Positions 35,801 to 47,400 of a stretch of DNA of 64,000 nucleotides are shown piece after piece. Source of the DNA: Uranotaenia lowii (Eukaryota > Arthropoda > Insecta > Diptera > Culicidae); assembly GCF_029784155.1 (NCBI RefSeq), contig NC_073691.1, forward strand, positions 55,065,978 through 55,129,977. Reading direction: 5' to 3'. The notes beneath the pieces are model-generated. The model saw only the letters and a list, made by a program, of their open reading frames with translations, searched no databases and was not told the DNA's origin. Position numbers and translations under genes: made by a program. The number at the start of each line of letters is the position of its first letter. Within the stretch, counting starts at the first letter, position 1.

Positions 35801-36896
35801 GTTTATTGAAATTGTTTTATTACCACATTTTTCTAACCGTCATAAAACCATCTTAACACTGTTTTACAACTGCCTTAAGATTTTCAATATTAATTTACTG
35901 AACGCCATGTTGATTGTGAAATTGAATCGAAATTACTGACGCCATGTTGCTGTAAATAATACTTTAATACTAAAAACTAGACATTTTCATCAATTTGACA
36001 ATGTTGACGGTACTATTTGTTGTATAGGTGATGAATTTCAATGTAAAACAAAAATTGCATCATTTCAGCCAATTTATATTTTCCATTAATTATAATTTTT
36101 TTATTCAAAAAATGCTTAAAATATGGTCAACCTTGATTTTCTTTGAGGCGCGCTTAAGTTTTGATGCTATTTCGTATATACTTCACCAGAAATCTGAGGT
36201 TGCAGGAAGTTTCTTGCTTAGATATATTGAAAATGAGAATGAGAATATTTTTAAAATATTTTAAATGGAATCTTTACCTATCATCAAATGCTTGGGAGGG
36301 TAAGTGATAAAACGAGAAAAAATGGAACAGAATACTCCCACAGTAAAATTTCTATTAGATTCCACAGCTGCCACAGTAAAATTCCTATCAGATTCCACGA
36401 CGTAGTTTTAAAAGAGCTGTTGATAGTCTGAAGAGGGCTCTGAAAGGTTTCTTAAAGCTATGTCTATAAGGTCGAATAAAACTATTCTGTTGGATGTTTT
36501 ATTATAGCGTATAGAATTAGCTTTAAAAACGTTAACAAAATGGTCCCTTTTGGCCATATGTTAACTTTAAAGTAGTTGTGCTAATAGCGTAGAATGCGCT
36601 TTGGCTTATAAAGTAGCTTTAGGAAATAGTCTTAAGCGAACTGTTAAGGTTGGAATAAAACTTAAATTGTTACTTGGGATAGTCAACCCCTCTAAGGGGT
36701 GAGAATGGGCTTATTTTCTTTGTCTTATAACTTTATCAAAATATAATATTTTTCAACCAAATTTTGTGCAGTTGTTTTTTACTATTTAAGAACAAATCTG
36801 CTTTCTTTTATTTTCTGAATAAGCTATATTACAATAGTAATTCAGAAAACAGCTCAAACACCACCAGTTTTGGCCCATTGTCACCCCGCACGACGG
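32896..36896. mobile_element. 4.0-kb TA-flanked TIR element (CCGTCGTGCGGGG ends)
   Basis: The left end CCGTCGTGCGGGGTGACTAT then GGGCCAAAA is matched in reverse at the right end with one difference across 29 bp. TA flanks both sides (32894-32895 and 36897-36898). Inner words repeat the theme (TGGGTCAAATGGGCCAAGC near 33242, CCCTCTAAGGGGTGAGAATG near 36690). No transposase is visible in the ~1.6 kb that remains after removing the nested element at 34264-36678. It is probably non-autonomous. Confidence 0.8.
34264..36678. mobile_element. Nested 2.4-kb TIR element (CCCAAGTAACA ends)
   Basis: The left end CCCAAGTAACACAGATC and the right end in reverse CCCAAGTAACAATTTAAG share 11 bp. ATA flanks both sides (34261-34263 and 36679-36681). 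The interior is full of short words like GTTTTATTATGG and TAAAACACAT repeated irregularly, and near 36343-36408 a 33-bp direct duplication containing CCACAGTAAAATT. There is no recognisable ORF. The same ends occur at 42931-49431. Confidence 0.65.
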
Positions 36897-36898
36897 TA

Positions 36899-39800
36899 GC
36901 TAAGTTTTTTCTTCGAAAACATAGTTACCATGACAAAGTCACGTCACGTCACTATCGATAATTTTCGCGTCGCATTTTGCCTAGAATAAATGAAGCTCCC
37001 TGACAGCGACGCAAGTTTAGTTTATGTTTATTTTTTATTTTTTCTCTCTCCGACGTGCAATAGTGTGCCTTTTTCTGCGCCACCTTAGTAAAAGTGTACC
37101 TAATTGGTCGCAACCTTCTATTGGCCTTATTAGCATTTATCAACTCTCTTAACTGTTTTCATTTTGAATTCTTAACACAGCTCATAGATATTTTATATAC
37201 GTACGAGAATTCAATTTTTATTATTCGCTCAGGGAGGAGAACAATGACATGTTCGATCTTCAGGAAAAAATCAGAAGAGCTAATTTAAACAAAAAAAAAG
37301 CAAAAAAAGGACTCGATTTTTATTTTTTGGGAGCTTACTGAGCTGTGCTGTCCAACTATGTCAAGCTCTGCTTGAAAGCTTGCAAGTAATGTTCAACTGG
37401 GATTTTTAGGAAGCAATGTGATCATCCGGTATCGTGTTTCACATTAAAATTTATGTTCAATTTATTTAATTAAAACAATTTTTCAACGATTTCGTGGAAA
37501 ACGACAGCTTAGAAGCCAACTTTATATTGTTTGAAATTTATTATTTAATTAAAATAGGCCTCTCGTCGCAATACGACCTTTTGAAAATTCGGCTGAAAAG
37601 TGTCGGAAAAGTTTTAACTAGAATTGTTATTTTTAAATGTTTTCATTTTAAAAATGCGTGACTTTATACAAAAACAAATCATTAACTACGATAAAAGTAA
37701 TTTCAACATGAATTTTTAAGTAATACTGATAAGCTTCAGTTGCAGGCCAGGTGAAAAATGACATTTAAATGCAATTTTTATCCTACAATCGACATTTTTA
37801 ACCTAATAATCCCCGTTTTGATGAGATTTGTTCAAAACATATTCTACAAATAAACCTGCAAGAATAAAAAGTAATTCTACTTTACATGTGAATTTTTGTT
37901 TTCATATTATTTCTGAAAAAAATCTGAAAAAGAGTATAGCATTTTTGCAATTTTAAAGATATTTAAATGAAACTGTGTGCGAAACTCCCTAAAAATCGAT
38001 GGAAATTCATATTCAAGGAAATTTACTGTCAAAACACTTTTTTGTTTTGTTTTTGTATCAGGCCCATTCCCGTAGAATATTTCAGCAAGGTAGATGGTCA
38101 AAAATCTACTCAACTGAAACAAAAACCAGTAAAGCATAGTAGATACATGCATGGTCAACAAATTCTATCTCAACACTTTAAGAAACCCAACAAATATTAT
38201 TTAGTGCAAATCAGCCCAGCGAATAGAAAGTTACATTTGTTTTAATTTTTAGGACCGATTTTTTTACTTTGGGTTTTTAACACTTATCACCTTAAATTCC
38301 ATTTAAGGTTTGTCGTATTTTGCATTGATTGTTGACAAACAATCTTGTTTTTTGAAAAGATGGTGTCACTCAGCCCAAGGCCCAATACATTATCATTTTC
38401 TGTCAAATACTGTTTGTGTTAAAATTTGACAGAAAAGATCATGTAACTGTTCGTTAAAATATTATGATTCATGAAAATATGTAACTATATTGTGTTTTTT
38501 TGTCAAACTACAATCATGTCACTATCGGTTGAGCCATAAGAAAGATCTAGACATTTTTTTGCAAATAACTTGAAAGCACCATGAGGGGTACTCAGCTAAT
38601 TTTCGACCCTTTCACTGAAGCTTGGTATTTTATTTTTAACATTCCAAAAAAAAATTTCGATCCAATTCATTGCAAAAAAATCTCACAACAAACCCACGAC
38701 CTTGTTGAAATTCCACAGAAAAAAATTCACCAAAAAGCGTGCACAAAACAAATCTTCCGACAGATTGCAAATGACTCTCGACACCTACGCACTTTGGGTT
38801 GAGGCGTCGATTTTTACACCCCATTCAAGCTCTGCGAGAGAAACTGCTGCTGCGTGCCACTAGATAATGAAGTGCTTGACGGCACGCGAACTTACTTGTT
38901 GTCTTTATTTTTTGCGTCTCCGTCGCCTTGTGTTCTTTTGCAAAAATAAATCAGCCGTTTGAAGTTTTAACCAGCGCGGTGCGTTGGGGTTGTTAAAAAT
39001 TAAATGAGCTATAATGAGCCCCCCGTTAACGGTAGGGTTCCATGCGTAACGTATCGTCGTCAAACAGAAGTTACGAGGGACATTTAAGAGGTCGTCATTT
39101 TGAAATGAGAGGTCGTAAATTTGTACTACCTTGGTTAGAACAAATTGTGAGAACTTCTCTTCTAAGACATTGAAACAATATTTTCAATAATGCCCAGAAT
39201 ATTGATTTGTTGAGTGACTTTAAATTTAATTTAAAAAAAAACGCAAAAATAAATTATTCGAATATTTGCATTACTGTATGTATCATTCAAGATCCACAAT
39301 CGACACTTGAGCCGATCTTATTTGTTTTCATCAAATATTCAGAACGATTCGGTGCTCCCTAATTCACGCTCATAAAATTTCCGATTCGGTAATCGGTAAA
39401 GCGCAAATGGTTGAAATCCGATTCATTGATTCGGCATTTCTTCAATCGAATGCAGAAACCCGACAGTTAGCTTCGTGTGTTTTTCTCACTGGAATTACCA
39501 CTTTTGCCATTGCATTGTTTTCACACAGGATTGGCGAATTATCGCTCTGATGCTATCGGAACGCGGCACCAAGGAGCTTTTTTGGTTTTGCTATTTAAGT
39601 ATAATTCTTGGTATTTTGTAGCACCGTCCGATGAAAATGGCGCTGCTGTGGGTTTTCGTGAACAAGAACTACATTTTTAGATTGTTTCAGTTTTTTTTCG
39701 AGAATCTGGCTTTCAAAAATATGTCTCGAAGCTTTATTGAATACTGCAGAACTTTCTGTTGCAGACTATTTAAGGTTCTTTTTGCTATATAAATTCTTCG

Positions 39801-40254
39801 AAATTTCGTCAAATTCCTGAATTTTCGTTGAACTGAAAAGAATAAAAAAAACATATGTTTCTTTTTTTTAAGATGTCAAAATTACTCATAGTCATCTAAA
39901 AAGTTAACCTTTTATTTTAACCTTATTTTTAAATTGGAAAATGTGAATTTTGTTGCCATGCGCTATCAGAAATTAATCCAATATTTCATGGAGCGATAAT
40001 TCGTCGTAACTTATGTTTGTTACTTTAATTTATCGGCCTTATCGGTGAAAAGTGATGTCCTTTTTAGTAGGGACATCTTAAGGTTATGATATTTTTTCAC
40101 AGATGGATAGAACGTTAGATGAAATGAATGATGATTTATTTTTCTTTTAATCTTTAATAGTATTAACAAAATTGAAAATTTTTGATTTGTTCTCTGGACA
40201 TTTCTAGCTTTATCACATTAGCATGAGCGTTGTAGAGCGCCATCATTCTATAAA
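36899..40254. other. Noncoding
   Basis: About 3.4 kb with no recognised gene, RNA or repeat. A slightly CpG-richer patch lies at 38820-39080. Small ORFs have no recognisable feature. Confidence 0.35.
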
Positions 40255-40256
40255 TA

Positions 40257-40853
40257 CCCAGCAAACATTTATGAAGGTATAACGCAGGAACAACAGAATT
40301 ATTCAAACAAATATGCCAGATAAAAAGATTGTATTAAACTTACCAAAATAGCATATAGCTACAAAAGTGGAGGCGATATATCTACAATGACAAGATTCCA
40401 ACGATTTGATTTTCCAACAAAAAGCAAAATAAATGAAAAAAAAAATTCCTCGACCGAGATTTGAACTTCAGTCCTCCGAGTTCACAGTCCGGTATCTTAC
40501 CACGATGCCAACTCATCAGTTGACATTGCTCACGCAATAGCTCTATAGGTGAGATTTTCTGTTTACGAACCGGTCAAAGGAAGAAACCGGAGAGAGTGTC
40601 AATCGAAGGACCGCCCATTTATCGTAAATCAGTTCACTCAAATCGTATATGTCGAATTAGCATATTCTCAACTTTTTGGAGACATATTTACGAGTTCACT
40701 AAACTGCTATCCGATTCAACTTTTTTCGAGCAAAGCTTGTCGTTAATGAATGATAGAAAATCACTCAATACCAACTGGTTTACGATAGTTATTGAAAATG
40801 TCTTAATATTCGATTCGGATTATCATTTCTATTACGATTTCATGTTAGCTGGG
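40257..40853. mobile_element. TA-flanked TIR element with tRNA-like core (CCCAGC ends)
   Basis: The left end CCCAGCAAACAT and the right end in reverse CCCAGCTAACAT match at 11 of 12 bases, with TA outside both (40255-40256 and 40854-40855). The first ~125 bp recur at 61897-62022, including AAAGTGGAGGCGATATA, which supports a mobile family. A tRNA-like sequence sits inside on the minus strand. No protein is encoded. Confidence 0.65.
40446..40514 (-). pseudogene. tRNA-like sequence (SINE-like Pol III module)
   Basis: On the minus strand, GAGTTGGCATCGTGGTAAGA fits an internal A box, GAAGTTCAAATCTC fits a B box, and the B box lies in a GACTGA/TCTCGGTC stem-loop like a T arm. Between them, a CTGTGAA loop would place GTG at the anticodon. 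The acceptor stem does not pair properly, so this is a tRNA-derived module or pseudogene. Confidence 0.55.
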
Positions 40854-40980
40854 TAGGTTCATTCCGAGCGTAGTTCTGGATACGGTTTGTTAACTGAAAC
40901 GGTCTTATGCTGCACAAACTGCTACGTCATTCGTTAGGTGAGATTTGTGACAACTAATACGGTAAAAATATTTTCCACTG

Positions 40981-42815
40981 GTTAGATCTTTAAAAAACAA
41001 CGATTGATTTCCAGGGCATCCCATCCTACCAGCATACATAAGGCTCGATGTTCCGGCATTACGTCATGCCAACCAAGGTTCCTTAGGGCGTATCTCAGAA
41101 ATCTTTGTTGGACTCGTTCTATTCTGTTTTTATGTACATTGTAGTATGGCTGCCACACTATACTGACGTATTCCATAGCAGTTCGGATAAGACCAACATA
41201 AATCGAAACAATGGTGTAAGGGTTGTCCAGCTCGTGACAGATCCTACTTACCATACCGTACATGGAGTTTGTTTTGGTAACGACTTGTTCAATATGTTTT
41301 GAAAAACTGAGTTCCGCATCCAACTCAACGCCTAGGTTCTTCACCGACGATTTTCTAGCAATGATACTGCTGTTTTCATGCAAAATGTTATTCACCTTCC
41401 GAGAAAAGGTTATCGTGCTACATTTTGAGGCATTAATTTTCGATCCAAACGCGCTGCAGCACTCAGAAAAACTATATACCGTTTTGTAGAGTCAAGCAAT
41501 CCTTGGGGTTTCGAACCTGTAGGAACATTTTCAGATCATCTGCATATATCAAAACATACACGTCACGCTGCGGGAAACTAGTTCATAACAGTGATGAAAA
41601 GAAGGGGTCCCAAGTGACTCCCTTGTGGTACACCACTGTTAACCGAGAATACGCTGGATCTCGCATTTCCAAGCTTCACGAATTGTACTCTTTCTGTTAA
41701 GTATGAACCAATCCACTGCAGGCAAGTACCGGTAATTTCATTTTTACATAGAACTGACGGAAGAGCATTAATGTCAATCACGTCAAAAGCCATTGACATG
41801 TCGATATATTGGTATCAACTAGTGATCCCTGCATCATCCATTGAGTAGTTCGAGAAACGAATTCCGCCAAGTTGGTCACTGTTGAACGCTTTTTCAAAAA
41901 GCCGTGCTGAAGATTTGACATCATTCTTTCTAACCATGGGAACGGAATTTGATCGTAGATTATGCTTCCGAACAGTTTTGCAATCGCAGATAGAATTGCT
42001 ACCCCACGGTAGTTTGCAGCAGGCAGTTTTGAACCATTCTTATGAATCGGCAAAATGTGTGAGATCTTCCATTGTTATGGAAACCGAACTTCACGAATTG
42101 AAGCTGAGAATAGCAATTGCAAAGGCACTTCGATGCCGGTTACGCACTTTTGGATAAATGAATTTGGAATTCCATCAGATCCACTTTCTTTGGACTCATC
42201 GAGCAGTAAAATTTTTCGTTGAATGTCTGTGATCGATACTCTCAATTCAGAAATAATTTCGGTTGCGGCTTGGAATCGTAGTTCTGTATTTAAATCGTTA
42301 ACGCTGTAAATACAGCGAAAATATTCGGCGAATAATTCTGAAGTCTCATCCAAAGTATTTGCCTTTTTATTGTTGAAAGAAATATTTTTCGGGATTAAAC
42401 TCGTCTTACGTTTGGAGTTGACTTACTACTTCCAAAAACGTTTCAGTTCTGTTTGAATATCTCTTTGAAGTTCGTTTAAATACGTGATACGTTGGGCTCT
42501 ATGTAAAGTGTTGAAAGCAGTGGCCGCAAACCGGTAAGCTGTTTTATCCGACTGAGTTTTACTTCTACGATACTTATTATATTTCTTTTTCTTATCTTTA
42601 TGAAGACGAATTGTTTCGGCGTTGAACCATTCCGGATATTTGGTTCGGGTCGGTTTCTCTATGAATGTTCTACAGTGTTCTAGCAATATGCCGTAAACAA
42701 CATGGTAGAAAGACAAGACGTTAAAATCAATAGAACTTTCAACGGAGCGTGAATCTTCAGCTAAACGTTATTCCATTCAATCTCCAGCAGTTCGTAATGA
42801 TACACGTTTTCGTAA
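40981..42815 (-). mobile_element. Decayed Jockey/CR1-like LINE fragment
   Basis: Successive minus-strand frames, reading from 42815 down, give the linker (YPEWFNAETIRLHKDKKKK), the first RT motifs (ESGSDGIPNSF, then HKNGSKLPAANYRGVAILS), the catalytic IDMSMAFD motif, NSGVPQGSHLGPLLF, a YADD box (near 41535) and the thumb with FSKHIEQVV. The 3' part after ALEINRCFLKI is missing compared with the relative at 58580-60910. It is 5'-truncated near 42815. Confidence 0.85.
40981..42815 (-). pseudogene. Jockey/CR1-like reverse transcriptase with several frameshifts
   Basis: The RT domain is complete in order but is cut by frameshifts near 42780, 42390, 42060, 41800 and 41480. YADD and both flanking catalytic regions can still be read, so decay came after insertion. 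Five breaks rule out a functional product. The endonuclease domain is absent because of 5' truncation. Confidence 0.8.
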
Positions 42816-43169
42816 ATAGTATTTATTTATGTATTTATTTATGTTCGTATATTGTTGACATAAAAAAATCATCTGGGACTAACTGGTAATTGGTTAACAC
42901 CCCCATATTGATTTCTTTCCACTCTCATAACCCAAGTAACAATTTAAGCTTTATTGTGGTCAGCAAAACTTGGTTAGAACTATATCATTAATCTGCATAA
43001 AAAGCTAAAGCGTACCAGAGCTCTGATAAAGCAAAAATCAACATGGCGTTAGTCAATTCAATGCTTAATTGCTTTATTATGGTTAGATAAAGGGCTTATA
43101 AGTTTTATAATGGTTTAATGAGAGCGATATAAAAAGTTAAAAATGTACGTTTCTCTCGCAAGCAAACCA

Positions 43170-43918
43170 ATTGCACGCTTAAGGTGAGTTCCTCATTTCT
43201 GAGTTGTTAATCATTAGTACAGTGAATGAGGACAAACCTTTAAAATGGTAATAGATTGGTTGTAAATGACCCGTGAAAAAATCACGAGTTGAAGTCGAAT
43301 TTCGATATCTGATGCGATCTTGAAATCCAAGATGGCGGCTTCCGCTGAACTTTAAAATGTTGTAAATGCCTTGAAATCGCATGAAACCCCAACAATATTG
43401 GTATTGCGTGAAAGGGCTAAACGAGTAGATAGCGATATTCGTTATCGGATGCCATTGGGCTTGGGCCTGCTAAAAAGAATAAAGCCTGCTCTTCACTCTT
43501 ACACAGATTTAAGAAATTAGAGTGAAGGATATTGCTCTCTCTATTTAACACACGAGAAATCGTATATCGGGATTGCGAGCGAGCCCATCGCCCATACTGA
43601 AAAAATACTGTACGCCATATTGTAAATACTGTAAATAAAAAAATCGTATTAAACCGAAACTACATATATGGGTATTGAGTGAAAGAACTAAACTAGAAGA
43701 AATCGGTTTTTCTTTCTGACGCCATCTCGAAATCAAATATGGCGACTTCCGCTCAACTTCATATGCTGTAAATGACTAAAAATCGCATGAAATCCGCACA
43801 ATACGGATATTCGATGAAAGGGCTTAACTATCAGAAGTCGAAATAAAAATGCTGTAAATCACTGAAAATAGCATGAAACTCCCAAAATATTATTATTGAG
43901 TTAAAAGGCTAAACCAAA
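43170..43918 (+). repeat. ~150-bp tandem units, left arm
   Basis: Degenerate units contain GAAATCCAAGATGGCGGCTT, TGTAAATGACTAAAAATCGC, GCATGAAACCCC and TATTGAGTGAAAGGGCTAAA in this order. At least three to four units are visible, with units near 43318, 43570, 43722 and 43840. Confidence 0.7.
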
Positions 43919-43925
43919 AAAACGC

Positions 43926-44003
43926 GTCGGTGGCCGAGTGGTTAGCGTGGTAAGACGCACGCTCGTTCTAATATAACCATTATTGGTTCAAAAATTACCA
44001 TAT
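43926..44003 (+). pseudogene. tRNA-Ser/Leu-like sequence
   Basis: GTCGGTGGCCGAGTGGTTAG is a good class-II type A box and D arm, and TATTGGTTCAAAAATTACC supplies a B box about 45 bp downstream. The variable arm and acceptor stem do not fold well. It is best read as a tRNA-derived Pol III module, possibly a SINE head, inside the 6.5-kb TIR element. Confidence 0.55.
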
Positions 44004-44554
44004 TTGACCTTTTTCCGCGTTATGTTATTTTATGACTTCTCTTTGAGAACCCACAAAATGACTTCTCGAGGAGAAGTTGAAATATAGTTATTTTTTAACC
44101 GTACGAAAAAATATCATAGCAGGAAGAAATTTGTTACTTTTCAACCGTATTTTCGAGAACAATTTTGTGCGATTTGTGAAATTAATGAAAATTGTCAAAA
44201 ACTTTGAAACTTTTTAATATTTAAGCGAAGGATAAAGAATCAGGACTGCATCCTAGCAATAAGCAAACAACCCATCAGCAGCTGAATCATCTGGTAGCAG
44301 AAGTGAAATCCCTCCACGATCGCTAACGAAACCAAATAAGAAATCGAACCGACGTCGCCGGGTAACGCCGCGAATGATGATTCCAAACACCTCAGTGACA
44401 GAGCCATAGCTCTAATGGGATGGCCAATACCTAACTACGTAGACTGCTATTCATTAACGAGGGGAGGTCTAGCGATTCAATAACGTCCGGTGGGTGATGT
44501 TTCAAACAGTCCGGCCCGTTCCAGATCCAGTGAAAAAAACAATCGGTTCCCTGA
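44004..44554. other. Noncoding between tRNA-like module and LINE
   Basis: I see no gene. The second half (44300-44520) is GC-richer, with CGACGTCGCCGGGTAACGCC near 44350, but I could not assign it to the LINE reading frame. Confidence 0.3.
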
Positions 44555-46569
44555 AATTTTTGTTTTGTTTATTGTGAGATTGGGAACGACTGGTTCGACG
44601 AGGAGTGTAGGAGGGTGATGGACGAAGAGAATGCCGCGCGGGCGGCAGTAGTGCAAAGAGGCACCCGTCGAAATGTGGAAAATCACCGACAGCGGAAAAG
44701 GCAGCGAGTCCGACTTTTCCAGGAGAAAAAGCGCCGCCTGGAGGAGGAGGAGCTCCAGGAGCTGGAGCAGCTGCATCGTTCCCAAGAAACACGAAAGTTC
44801 TATCAGAAACTCAACGCATCCCGCAAAGGCTTCGTGCCGCAAGCCGAAATGTGCCGAGATAAGGACGGGGGTATCCTGACGGACAGTCGTGAGGTGATCA
44901 AAAGGTGGAAGCAGCACTTCGATGAACACCTGAACGGCGCACATGCAGGAGATCAAGACGGTGGGGGAAGGTACATCGCCGGCGTAGCCAACGACGAAGA
45001 GGAGCCACTCCCAACGATGAGTGAAGTTAAGGAAGCCATTCGCCAGCTGAATAGAAACAAGTCGGCTGGGAAGGATGGCATCGCAGCTGAACTCATCAAA
45101 ATGGGCCCGGACAGGTTGGCCGATTGCCTACATCGGTTGATAATCCGGATCTGGGACATAGAACAGCTACCGGAGGAGTGGAAGGAGGGGGTAATATGCC
45201 CCATCTACAAGAAGGGCGACAAATTGGACTGTGAGAACTACCGAGCGATCACTGTCCTCAATGCCGCCTACAAAGTGTTGTCCCGAATCCTACTCCGCCG
45301 CCTAACGCCACAAGCAAACAGATTCGTGGGAAGTCATCAGGCCGGCTTCATGGAGGGACGGTCTACGACGGACCAGATATTCACATTGCGGCAAATCCTC
45401 CAAAAATGCCGTGAACACCAAGTCCCTACGCATCATCTATTCATCGACTTCAAAGCCGCATACGACACGATCGACCGTAACGAGCTATGGAAAATCATGG
45501 ACGAGAACGGCTTTTCCGGGAAGCTGATCAGACTAATCAAGGCGACGATGGATGGAACGCAGTGCTGTGTGCGGATTTCGGGTGAATTGTCGAGTTCATT
45601 CGAATCGCGCAGGGGGCTTCGACAAGGTGATGGTCTATCCTGCATGATGTTTAACGTGGCGCTAGAAGGTGTTATTCGACGAGCGGTGGGCGAAATGCGG
45701 GGCACGATTTTCAACAGATCCAGTCAACTTATCTGCTTTGCCGATGACATTGATATAGTCGGCAGATCATCTGCGGCGGTGGAGGAGATCTACCGCAAAC
45801 TGAAACGCGAAGCAGGAAGGATTGGGTTGATGATTAATACGTCCAAGACGAAGTACATGCTGGCCTGCGGATCCGAGACCGACCGAACCCGCTTGTCCAG
45901 TAATAACAAGGTCACGATCGACGGCGACGAGCTGGAGATAGTCGAAGACTTTGTCTATCTCGGCTCACTGGTGACCGCAGACAATGACACCAGCCGTGAG
46001 ATCCGGAGGCGAATTATCAGCGGAAGTCGTGCCTACTATGGACTCCACAAGCAACTGCGGTCGAGAAGACTTAGCCCTCGCACGAAGTGTAACCTGTATA
46101 TGACGCTCATTAGACCGGTTGTTCTCTACGGGCACGAGACATGGATATTGCTCGAGGAGGACCTGCGTACACTCGGAGTATTGGAGCGACGAGTGTTAAG
46201 AACCATCTTTGGCGGCGTACAGGAGAACGGAGTGTGGAGGCGAAGGATGAACCACGAGCTCGCGCGCCTCTACGGCGAACCCAGTATCCAGAAGGTGGTG
46301 AAGGCTGGCCGGATACGCTGGGCGGGACATGTTGCGAGAATGCCGGACGACTGTCCTGCAAAACAGGTGTTCGCTACGAATCCGGTAGGAACAAGACGAG
46401 CGGGGGCGCAACGAGCGAGGTGGTTATACCAAGTGGAGCGTGATCTGGCGAACGTGGGGTGCCCGAGAAATTGGAGAACGGTTGCTATGAACCGAGTGAA
46501 TTTTAGGAATTATGTTCGTCAAGTTATGTCGTGAGACGGAATACTATGTAAATAAATAAATAAATAAAT
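44555..46569 (+). mobile_element. Long RTE-type LINE copy, 5'-truncated
   Basis: One uninterrupted RT frame is followed by a very short 3' UTR and an (AAAT)n tail (46551-46569), as in RTE-type LINEs. No endonuclease domain precedes it; the frame is closed by a stop at 44552-44554. It is nearly identical over its 3' part to 348-1120. I found no convincing target duplication, so the exact 5' border is uncertain. Confidence 0.85.
44618..46534 (+). CDS. RTE-type LINE reverse transcriptase (partial ORF, RT intact)
   Basis: From the first ATG (44618) the frame runs 638 codons, and it is open upstream to 44555, where DWFDEECRRVMDEENAA fits the linker that follows the endonuclease in RTE-type proteins. 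Residues ~1-60 are highly charged and coiled-coil-like. RT motifs follow: NKSAGKDGIAAELIK (~150), CPIYKKGDKLDCENYRAITV (~195), LFIDFKAAYDTID (~275, first catalytic Asp), RGLRQGDGLSCMMF (~335), CFADDIDIVGR (~374, catalytic DD). The thumb and C-terminal region with RIRWAGHVARMPDD end at 46534. RT residues look intact, but without an endonuclease the copy is unlikely to be autonomous. It would copy its RNA into DNA at a chromosomal nick. Confidence 0.85.
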   Translation: MDEENAARAAVVQRGTRRNVENHRQRKRQRVRLFQEKKRRLEEEELQELEQLHRSQETRKFYQKLNASRKGFVPQAEMCRDKDGGILTDSREVIKRWKQHFDEHLNGAHAGDQDGGGRYIAGVANDEEEPLPTMSEVKEAIRQLNRNKSAGKDGIAAELIKMGPDRLADCLHRLIIRIWDIEQLPEEWKEGVICPIYKKGDKLDCENYRAITVLNAAYKVLSRILLRRLTPQANRFVGSHQAGFMEGRSTTDQIFTLRQILQKCREHQVPTHHLFIDFKAAYDTIDRNELWKIMDENGFSGKLIRLIKATMDGTQCCVRISGELSSSFESRRGLRQGDGLSCMMFNVALEGVIRRAVGEMRGTIFNRSSQLICFADDIDIVGRSSAAVEEIYRKLKREAGRIGLMINTSKTKYMLACGSETDRTRLSSNNKVTIDGDELEIVEDFVYLGSLVTADNDTSREIRRRIISGSRAYYGLHKQLRSRRLSPRTKCNLYMTLIRPVVLYGHETWILLEEDLRTLGVLERRVLRTIFGGVQENGVWRRRMNHELARLYGEPSIQKVVKAGRIRWAGHVARMPDDCPAKQVFATNPVGTRRAGAQRARWLYQVERDLANVGCPRNWRTVAMNRVNFRNYVRQVMS

Positions 46570-46904
46570 GGGCCGACTAAAATTTATAATACATCGCTTA
46601 CCTGTCCCCGTCTCCACCAAATTCGATGCTTTTCCGATTTGCAGGGACGGATTTTTCGGAAAACAGGACTCAGTTTCGTAGAAGAAAAAATGTCTTAACA
46701 GGCGTCAAGCTGCATCACTTTCAAAATGGCGAAACACCAAATTATTAACCATTTTTCGGTTTATACTCGAAAACTATCAAAATGGTTGAAATTGTCGATG
46801 GAAAAATTCTTAATAAATAACCATAAAGGTAGTTTTTAGGCAAAAGACTCAAAATGGTTATTTTTGAACCAAAAATGGTTATGAAAAAATGAGAGAGCGG
46901 TAAT
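46570..46904. other. Noncoding, interior of the 6.5-kb TIR element
   Basis: No gene seen. Short AAAATGGTT-type words recur (46779, 46848, 46871). Confidence 0.3.
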
Positions 46905-47400
46905 CACTGATTCATAGTGGTTGAATTTCTCTTTCAAACGCTATATTGAACTTCAAGATGGCAGCTTCCACTGAAATTTAAAATTCGGTAAATGACTAAA
47001 AATCGCAAGAAAGCCCTACAATATTGGTATTTGATGAAAGGAAAAAACTAAAAAAAGGAATTCCATTTTCTGAAGCCTTATGAAATCCAAGATGGCGGCT
47101 TCCGCTCAACTTAAAAATGCTGTAAATGACTGAAATCATCACATGAAACCCCCTCAAAATTGATAGTGAGTAAAAGGCCAAAACGTCGAATATCGCTATT
47201 CGATGCCATATTGAAATCCAAGACGCTTAGCTTTAAAATGCCATGTATCACTGAAAATAGCATAAAACTTAAAAATATGTGTGTTTGGTGAAAAGGCCAA
47301 ACGAATTGTCAAATTTCTCTATCAGATGCAACCCAAAATGGTGACTCCCGCTGATTCCTTAATCGCTGTAAATGGTCTAAAATCTCATTAAAATCATATA
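46905..47400 (+). repeat. ~150-bp tandem units, continuation of left arm
   Basis: Units like those at 43170-43918: TTCAAGATGGCAGCTTCC near 46953, TCCAAGATGGCGGCTTCC near 47087, and degenerate ones near 47215 and 47334. They are separated from the first block by the tRNA-like module and the LINE insertion. Confidence 0.65.

Noticed and set aside
43926..44003. A functional tRNA-Ser gene
   Set aside because: The A and B boxes are good, but acceptor and anticodon stems do not pair and it lies inside a transposon.
44477..44956. Minus-strand frames opposite the start of the RTE reverse transcriptase
   Set aside because: They are shadows of a well-supported plus-strand RT frame.
44555..46569. A target-site duplication around the long RTE copy
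   Set aside because: I compared the flanks and found no convincing direct repeat, so none is claimed.
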